From assembly GCA_937897585.1 (NCBI GenBank), contig CALCNY010000058.1, forward strand, positions 1 through 7,786: a stretch of DNA of 7,786 nucleotides, read 5' to 3'. The notes under the pieces were generated by a model. That model did not search any database. It saw only the letters and a list, made by a program, of their open reading frames with translations, and was not told where the DNA came from. The DNA comes from an uncultured Chitinophagaceae bacterium. Its GTDB lineage: Bacteria; Bacteroidota; Bacteroidia; Chitinophagales; Chitinophagaceae. Positions 4,646-7,786 of the stretch are shown piece after piece. The translations under genes were made by a program, and so were the position numbers. Position 1 is the first letter of the stretch. Each line of letters starts with the position of its first letter.

Positions 4646-5896
4646 TTAATTGATTTCTATCAAAAATAATCTCAACAGATTCAAAGCATTCATGGCCGTA
4701 AGTTGAATGTTTTTTTGTCTGTCGAATCTGAAATGATAGAGTTTGGTAACAATTTTATCTTTATTGCCTACCGCCACCCATACGGTTCCAACTGGTTTTT
4801 CAGTAGTGCCACCACCGGGTCCCATAATACCTGAAACCGCAATGCCATAATTAGTTTGCATTTTTTTTAAAAGTCCGCCTAGCATTTCTTTTACAACTTC
4901 TTCACTCACGGCACCAAAGTTGATTAGGGTTTCATTTTTCACGCCTAGTAAATTTTCCTTTGCATTATAGGAATAAGTAACCATGCTGCCATCAAAATAT
5001 GCGGATGAACCTGGTATGCTAGTAAGTAATTGAGAAATATATCCGCCAGTGCAACTTTCAGCAGTTGAAATGGTTTCATTTTTACTCATTAGCATTTGGC
5101 CTAACACTTTTTCCATTTGCGCATCTTCATTTGTTACAAGAAATTCTTTTACTTCCTTTTGTAATTTTTGAAACAGATTTTCTATTTCAGATTCAGTTTT
5201 TTCTTTATCAATTCCTACAGAGCTGAGTCTTAGTCTTACAATTCCATAATTAGGTAAATAGGCCAATTTGATGTGAGAAGGCAGTGATGTTTCAAATCCT
5301 TGAATTTTATCTGCCAAATTTGATTCGCCGATACCATAAGTTACCAGAGTCCGATGACAGATAAATGGCAGTGTAAATATTTTCGAAAGTTCAGGAATGA
5401 TATGTTCTTCCATTAGTCCTTTCATTTCATGAGGTACGCCAGGCATGCTCACAAATATTTTTTTATCTTTTTCAAACCACATGCAAGGGGCAGTACCTCT
5501 TGTATTGACAATTACTTTGCAGGTGTCGGGTACTTCGGCTTGTTTGCGATTTCTCTCTGTAACTGGTTTTTTGTGTATGTTTTCGAAGAGATGAATGACG
5601 TTATCAAGAGCTTCCTGACTGATGATCATTTTGCCATTGAAATATTCGCAAAGTAGGGGTTTGGTGATGTCATCAGCGGTAGGCCCCAATCCACCTGTAA
5701 TCAAAATCACATCAGCATTTGCAGATTCTTCATCAAGGGCTTTCCAGATTTCATTCCAGTCGTCTCCAACGGCCACTCTTCTGTTGACTTTAATTCCGGC
5801 TTTGTTTAATTCTTGCGCCATCCATGCGCTGTTGGTGTCAATAACCTGGCCGATTAGCAATTCATCGCCTATAGTGATGATGGAAACTTTTATCAT
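4646..5896 (-). CDS. cinA: CinA-family protein: ADP-ribose pyrophosphatase / NMN deamidase
   Basis: This 416-residue protein is full length for two-domain CinA. The N-terminal MoCF/COG1058 domain (1-170) starts IITIGDELLIGQVIDTNSAW, then has TGGLGPTADD (67-76) and MPGVPHEM (151-158); in characterised relatives it hydrolyses ADP-ribose. The C-terminal PncC domain (about 260-413) has the catalytic TAESCTGG (Ser281 within 278-285), a GSSAYFDGSMVTY segment, and SGIMGPGGGT (355-364) with KPVGTVWVAV. It deamidates nicotinamide mononucleotide to nicotinate mononucleotide, recycling pyridine nucleotides after NAD use, for instance by DNA ligase. The historical 'competence/damage-inducible' name is not evidence of competence here. 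The ATG at 5896 gives the conserved N-terminus. It is divergent from the DUF6526 gene. A predicted promoter lies unusually close to the start codon. Confidence 0.96.
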   Translation of the reverse strand: MIKVSIITIGDELLIGQVIDTNSAWMAQELNKAGIKVNRRVAVGDDWNEIWKALDEESANADVILITGGLGPTADDITKPLLCEYFNGKMIISQEALDNVIHLFENIHKKPVTERNRKQAEVPDTCKVIVNTRGTAPCMWFEKDKKIFVSMPGVPHEMKGLMEEHIIPELSKIFTLPFICHRTLVTYGIGESNLADKIQGFETSLPSHIKLAYLPNYGIVRLRLSSVGIDKEKTESEIENLFQKLQKEVKEFLVTNEDAQMEKVLGQMLMSKNETISTAESCTGGYISQLLTSIPGSSAYFDGSMVTYSYNAKENLLGVKNETLINFGAVSEEVVKEMLGGLLKKMQTNYGIAVSGIMGPGGGTTEKPVGTVWVAVGNKDKIVTKLYHFRFDRQKNIQLTAMNALNLLRLFLIEIN

Positions 5897-5900
5897 GATT

Positions 5901-5929
5901 CAAAATTAATTCAATTGAGGTTGGTTCAA
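5901..5929 (-). promoter_or_regulatory. Predicted cinA promoter abutting the start codon
   Basis: On the minus strand TAATTTTG (5908 to 5901) is an exact TAnnTTTG -7 box, with TTG (5929 to 5927) 18 bp upstream. Only four bases (AATC) separate the box from the ATG at 5896. If used, the message would have little or no leader. A weaker box, GAGATTTG (5940 to 5933), lies further upstream as an alternative. Confidence 0.45.
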
Positions 5930-5991
5930 TTACAAATCTCAAAACAAAATTCCGGTGGATTTGTTTTAATTAAATAATGAGCCAATTGAAT

Positions 5992-5999
5992 TACTTTCG
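5992..5999 (+). promoter_or_regulatory. -7 box of the DUF6526 gene promoter
   Basis: TACTTTCG is one base from TAnnTTTG and is followed by TCCC, as is common around Bacteroidota start sites. It predicts a start near 6003 and a leader of about 15 nt before the ATG at 6018. No convincing -33 TTG is at the right distance. Confidence 0.45.
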
Positions 6000-6017
6000 T
6001 CCCAAAATTATTCACAA

Positions 6018-6452
6018 ATGAAACAACAAGATTTTAAAAATCATCCCCGATTAGCTCCTGCGGCCCATTACATAGGTATTATGTTTGGTCTAGTCGTATT
6101 TCTCGTTTCTTTATTTTGCTGTAAATGTTTGAGTACTAGTAATTGCAGTTTGATGTTGCCATTTCTGTTCTCATTAACTGGAATATCGTTGATTTTTTCT
6201 GGATGGTACGCAAGAATGTTTGCCTTGAAAGCACAAGACAGAGCCATAAGAGCAGAAGAAAATCTTCGCCATTTTGCAATGACAGGAAAATTGCACGACA
6301 GCAGACTTAGTTTATCACAAATCATAGCCTTAAGATTCGCTTCTGATGAAGAATTTATAGCATTGGCCAAAAAAGCAGATGATGAGAATTTATCCTCAAA
6401 GCAAATCAAAGAACAAATTAAAAATTGGAGAGGGGATTATTGGAGGGTGTAA
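6018..6452 (+). CDS. DUF6526-family membrane protein
   Basis: This 144-residue protein has two hydrophobic helices at about 18-37 (HYIGIMFGLVVFLVSLFCC) and 44-65 (SLMLPFLFSLTGISLIFSGWY). A cytoplasmic-type helical tail follows with the family signature: QDRAIRAEENLRHF (74-87), TGKLHDSRLSLSQIIALRFASDEEF (about 90-114) and a C-terminal IKNWRGDYWRV. These features match DUF6526, a small uncharacterised family I associate with Bacteroidota. No biochemical role is known to me. The short N-terminus begins MKQQDFKNHPR, also typical. It is divergent from cinA, with 121 bp between starts, and a duplicated hairpin repeat begins 9 bp after its stop codon. Confidence 0.85.
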   Translation: MKQQDFKNHPRLAPAAHYIGIMFGLVVFLVSLFCCKCLSTSNCSLMLPFLFSLTGISLIFSGWYARMFALKAQDRAIRAEENLRHFAMTGKLHDSRLSLSQIIALRFASDEEFIALAKKADDENLSSKQIKEQIKNWRGDYWRV

Positions 6453-6460
6453 ATTTTAAG

Positions 6461-6546
6461 TTAGTTGTTTGTGGTTTGTTGTTTATGGTTAAACAAATGA
6501 ACTAAACAACAAACAATAAACCACAAACATAAATTATGTAAACATC
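6461..6546 (+). repeat. Tandem repeat unit 1: heptad hairpin plus dead start codon
   Basis: This 86 bp unit directly abuts unit 2. Its left part (6461-6483) matches 6547-6569 at 21 of 23 positions. Its right part (6504-6546) matches 6579-6621 at 40 of 43. An 11 bp length difference sits in the central loop. The right part ends in ATG-TAA-ACA-TC (6536-6546), aligned with the real thioesterase start ATG-TAC-ACA-TC in unit 2. Both arms are made of 7-base steps: GTTTGTG, GTTTGTT, GTTTATG, then AAACAAC, AAACAAT, AAACCAC, AAACATA. Confidence 0.8.
6467..6528. repeat. Long imperfect hairpin within repeat unit 1
   Basis: Arms 6467-6490 and 6505-6528 pair: 11 perfect pairs (6467-6477 with 6518-6528), one G-T pair, then six more pairs (6479-6484 with 6511-6516), then partial pairing to a loop at 6491-6504. 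Lying 14 bp past the DUF6526 stop, it may protect or end that transcript. No U-tract follows. In unit 2 the equivalent stem is shifted and shorter (6560-6569 with 6580-6589). Confidence 0.6.
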
Positions 6547-6621
6547 TTAGTTGCTTGTCGTTTGTTGTTGAACAAACCAAACAACAAACAATAAACCACA
6601 AACATTAATCATGTACACATC
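6547..6621 (+). repeat. Tandem repeat unit 2, containing the thioesterase start codon
   Basis: This 75 bp unit starts the base after unit 1 ends and includes the first codons of the thioesterase gene (ATG at 6611). It has a 10 bp hairpin (6560-6569 with 6580-6589, loop of 10). The AAACAATAAACC-type segment at 6586-6605 is shared with unit 1 and with 206-225. Confidence 0.8.
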
Positions 6622-7018
6622 CCAAACCCAAATACGAATCCACTACGCCCTTACCGATCAAATGGGTGTCGTTTATCACGGGCATTTTGCGCAGTTTTAT
6701 GAAATTGGCAGAACTGAGGCCATCCGTGAATTAGGATATACTTACAAAGACATCGAAGCCATGGGCATCATCATGCCTGTTGTTGATATTCATTTAAAAT
6801 TCCTGCATCCTGCGAAATATGATGATTTGATTACCGTAAAAACGATTTTAAAAGAAATGCCTGTGCATCATAAAATTGTTTTTCATGGTGAGATCTACAA
6901 TGAAGAAAATGAGTTGCTAAGCTTGGGAGATATCACACTGTATTTCATGGATGCAAAAAGCATGAAGCGTTGCCCCATGCCTGATGTATTGATTGATAAG
7001 TTGTCTAAATTTTATTGA
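6611..7018 (+). CDS. Acyl-CoA thioesterase, YbgC/4-hydroxybenzoyl-CoA thioesterase (hotdog) family
   Basis: This 135-residue single hotdog-fold enzyme is predicted to hydrolyse acyl-CoA thioesters in the cytoplasm. The family active-site stretch is RIHYALTDQMGVVYHGHFAQFYEIGRTEAIR in order (residues 9-39), with the catalytic Asp16 and the helix starting near His25. Many relatives have Asn at the position of His25 (YHGNY), so this is a small deviation. The strands about 54-110 (MPVVDIHLKFLHPAKYDDLITVKT...HKIVFHGEIYN...LSLGDITLYFMD) complete the fold. Length is normal. The ATG at 6611 is supported by the family N-terminus and lies inside a duplicated repeat. The gene ends 2 bp before the stop of the convergent DoxX gene. 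Substrate is unknown; short- or medium-chain and aromatic acyl-CoAs are the usual range. Confidence 0.93.
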   Translation: MYTSQTQIRIHYALTDQMGVVYHGHFAQFYEIGRTEAIRELGYTYKDIEAMGIIMPVVDIHLKFLHPAKYDDLITVKTILKEMPVHHKIVFHGEIYNEENELLSLGDITLYFMDAKSMKRCPMPDVLIDKLSKFY

Positions 7019-7020
7019 TA

Positions 7021-7428
7021 TTATTTACCTGCGATGCCATCTACACTGGCTTTACCAGGACCTAAAAGTAAAATCGAAAGAAAGCCACAGAGGTAAATGG
7101 CTGCGCTGCCGCCATCTCCAAAGAAATCCCAGTTGTGAGCTTTGCCTAATGCCACAGCCATGCAAATAATTAAAGGCACTGTTGCTAATCTGGTGAACAA
7201 TCCAAGTACAATAAACATAGCACAGAAAAATTCGGCAAATACCACCAGCAATAATGAAATAATACTTCCCATGCCCATGAAATTCATAAAATGTGATTTC
7301 ATTTCTGCAAACTTAACCAGCTTGTCGTAGCCGTGATGCATCATCAAAATACCAAAACCAATTCTTAATAAAAAGGCAGCCGAATTAAATGCATAATCAG
7401 GACAAGTGATAGAAAGAAGTTTTTTCAT
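7021..7428 (-). CDS. DoxX-family inner-membrane protein
   Basis: This 135-residue protein has four predicted membrane helices at about 17-32, 55-77, 80-95 and 108-123. It carries DoxX-family marks: LLRIGFGILMMHHGYDKL (Arg22, Gly33, Lys36), an acidic residue in helix 2 (FAEFF, Glu66), GLFTRLATVPL between helices 2 and 3, and a C-terminal GPGKASVDG. DoxX relatives are linked to a thiosulfate:quinone oxidoreductase subunit in archaea and to redox or thiol stress in some bacteria, but most bacterial members, including this type, have no proven role. The gene is convergent with the thioesterase gene and divergent from the 7612 gene. No strong promoter box was found upstream; TAATTTTA (7479 to 7472, minus strand) is the nearest match. 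Confidence 0.9.
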   Translation of the reverse strand: MKKLLSITCPDYAFNSAAFLLRIGFGILMMHHGYDKLVKFAEMKSHFMNFMGMGSIISLLLVVFAEFFCAMFIVLGLFTRLATVPLIICMAVALGKAHNWDFFGDGGSAAIYLCGFLSILLLGPGKASVDGIAGK

Positions 7429-7579
7429 CGTGGAGATATTTTAATTAGTTAATCAGTGTTTGGATCAGATTTAAAATTAAGCATTTTTCTTTTATCAGTA
7501 TCTTAACATCGATGAATCATTAGATTTATTTTCTTACATCCGTTTTGAATCTGACAATTTAAACATGACTGCATTCCTT

Positions 7580-7587
7580 TAACTTTG
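7580..7587 (+). promoter_or_regulatory. -7 box of the promoter for the 7612 gene
   Basis: TAACTTTG is an exact TAnnTTTG match and is followed by TAGTG. It predicts a start near 7591 and a leader of about 21 nt before the ATG at 7612. The upstream element is weak (TTTA at 7558-7561, 18 bp away). Confidence 0.55.
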
Positions 7588-7611
7588 TAGTGTTAAAATA
7601 CCAACGAAAAC

Positions 7612-7760
7612 ATGATTAACAAAAAACTGCTGATTGGCTTTCTTTTTTTCTTTTCCATTTCATTTTCAATTGCACAGCCCACTCATACTTACACCGATAA
7701 AGAAACAAAATTTAAAGAAGCTGCTGATTATTTTACAGAAGGTCAGTTTTTATTAGCCTA
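7612..7760 (+). CDS. N-terminal fragment of a secreted, probably TPR-type protein (cut by adapter)
   Basis: Forty-nine full codons plus two bases are genuine sequence. Residues 1-22 (MINKKLLIGFLFFFSISFSIAQ) are a clear Sec signal peptide, with cleavage likely after the Ala of SIAQ. The mature part, TYTDKETKFKEAADYFTEGQFLLA, is an amphipathic helix pair of the sort that opens a tetratricopeptide repeat ('F-x-x-A-x-x-Y/F-x-x-G-x-x-x-x-A'). In Bacteroidota such starts often belong to long periplasmic or outer-membrane TPR proteins, some with PD40 and OmpA domains, but the remainder is missing so this is inference. The apparent TAA stop at 7759-7761 is an artefact: its last A is the first adapter base. 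The genomic codon probably reads TAy (Tyr). Confidence 0.75.
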
Positions 7761-7786
7761 AGATCGGAAGAGCACACGTCTGAACT
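7761..7786 (+). other. Illumina TruSeq adapter sequence (assembly contamination)
   Basis: The last 26 bases begin AGATCGGAAGAGCACACGTC and match the start of the TruSeq read-1 3' adapter along their full length. They are not part of the genome. The first A may be either the last genomic base or the A-tail base of the adapter junction. Confidence 0.97.

Noticed and set aside
4646..5896. Competence or DNA-damage island centred on cinA
   Set aside because: No recA, com genes or LexA-type site nearby. CinA here is best read as a pyridine-nucleotide recycling enzyme.
5622..5909. Open frame of 95 codons on the plus strand
   Set aside because: It lies antisense within cinA, has no recognisable domain and is explained by codon bias of the real gene.
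6068..6409. Open frame of 113 codons on the minus strand
   Set aside because: Antisense to the DUF6526 gene, with no domain, promoter or sensible start.
6461..6621. CRISPR-like array
   Set aside because: The phased units are 7 bp low-complexity heptads with no unique spacers, and there are no cas genes.

Overview
The window looks like ordinary chromosome of a Bacteroidota bacterium, probably Chitinophagaceae-like. The evidence is AT-rich DNA, almost no Shine-Dalgarno sequences, several Bacteroidota-type -7 boxes (TAnnTTTG), a DUF6526 protein, and intergenic repeats of kinds often seen in this phylum (GCCACGAATTC..., and CCCCTCT hairpins followed by GGTTGGGGGTGAGG). The placement is inferred from motifs and protein style, not from a search. 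It is the end of an assembled contig: the last 26 bases (7761-7786) are Illumina TruSeq adapter, not genome.

Layout. 1-158 is the C-terminal end of a thioredoxin-fold protein. 235-777 (+) is an uncharacterised SH3/Tudor-like protein. It meets, tail to tail with overlapping stop codons, a lipoprotein gene (1559-774, -) that reads as a diverged COG3650/META-domain protein with a TTG start. An Rrf2-family regulator with a four-cysteine cluster (2037-1633, -) is divergent from a 1-Cys Prx6-type peroxiredoxin (2124-2762, +). Their 86 bp shared control region holds a promoter and imperfect dyads. A 370 bp convergent gap (2763-3132) holds no gene but is packed with dispersed repeats. Then come a 2-oxoacid dehydrogenase E2 acyltransferase (4446-3133, -) and cinA (5896-4646, -). 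A DUF6526 two-helix membrane protein (6018-6452, +) is divergent from cinA. An acyl-CoA thioesterase of the YbgC/4HBT family (6611-7018, +) is preceded by a tandemly duplicated heptad-repeat hairpin. A DoxX-family membrane protein (7428-7021, -) is convergent with it, leaving a 2 bp gap. The window ends in the first 49 codons of a secreted, probably TPR-type protein (7612 onward, +), cut by the adapter.

How the genes relate. There is no evident single pathway. The thioredoxin-like protein, peroxiredoxin, Rrf2 regulator and perhaps DoxX touch redox or oxidative stress. E2, CinA (NMN deamidase/ADP-ribose pyrophosphatase) and the thioesterase touch CoA and pyridine-nucleotide metabolism. The only regulatory pairing the layout suggests is Rrf2 with the peroxiredoxin.

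I see no undescribed multi-gene system. The most notable signals are the adapter tail with the false stop codon it creates, the tandem duplication that carries a dead copy of the thioesterase start codon, a possible leaderless cinA promoter, the two palindromes between the Rrf2 and lipoprotein genes, and the layered repeat island.
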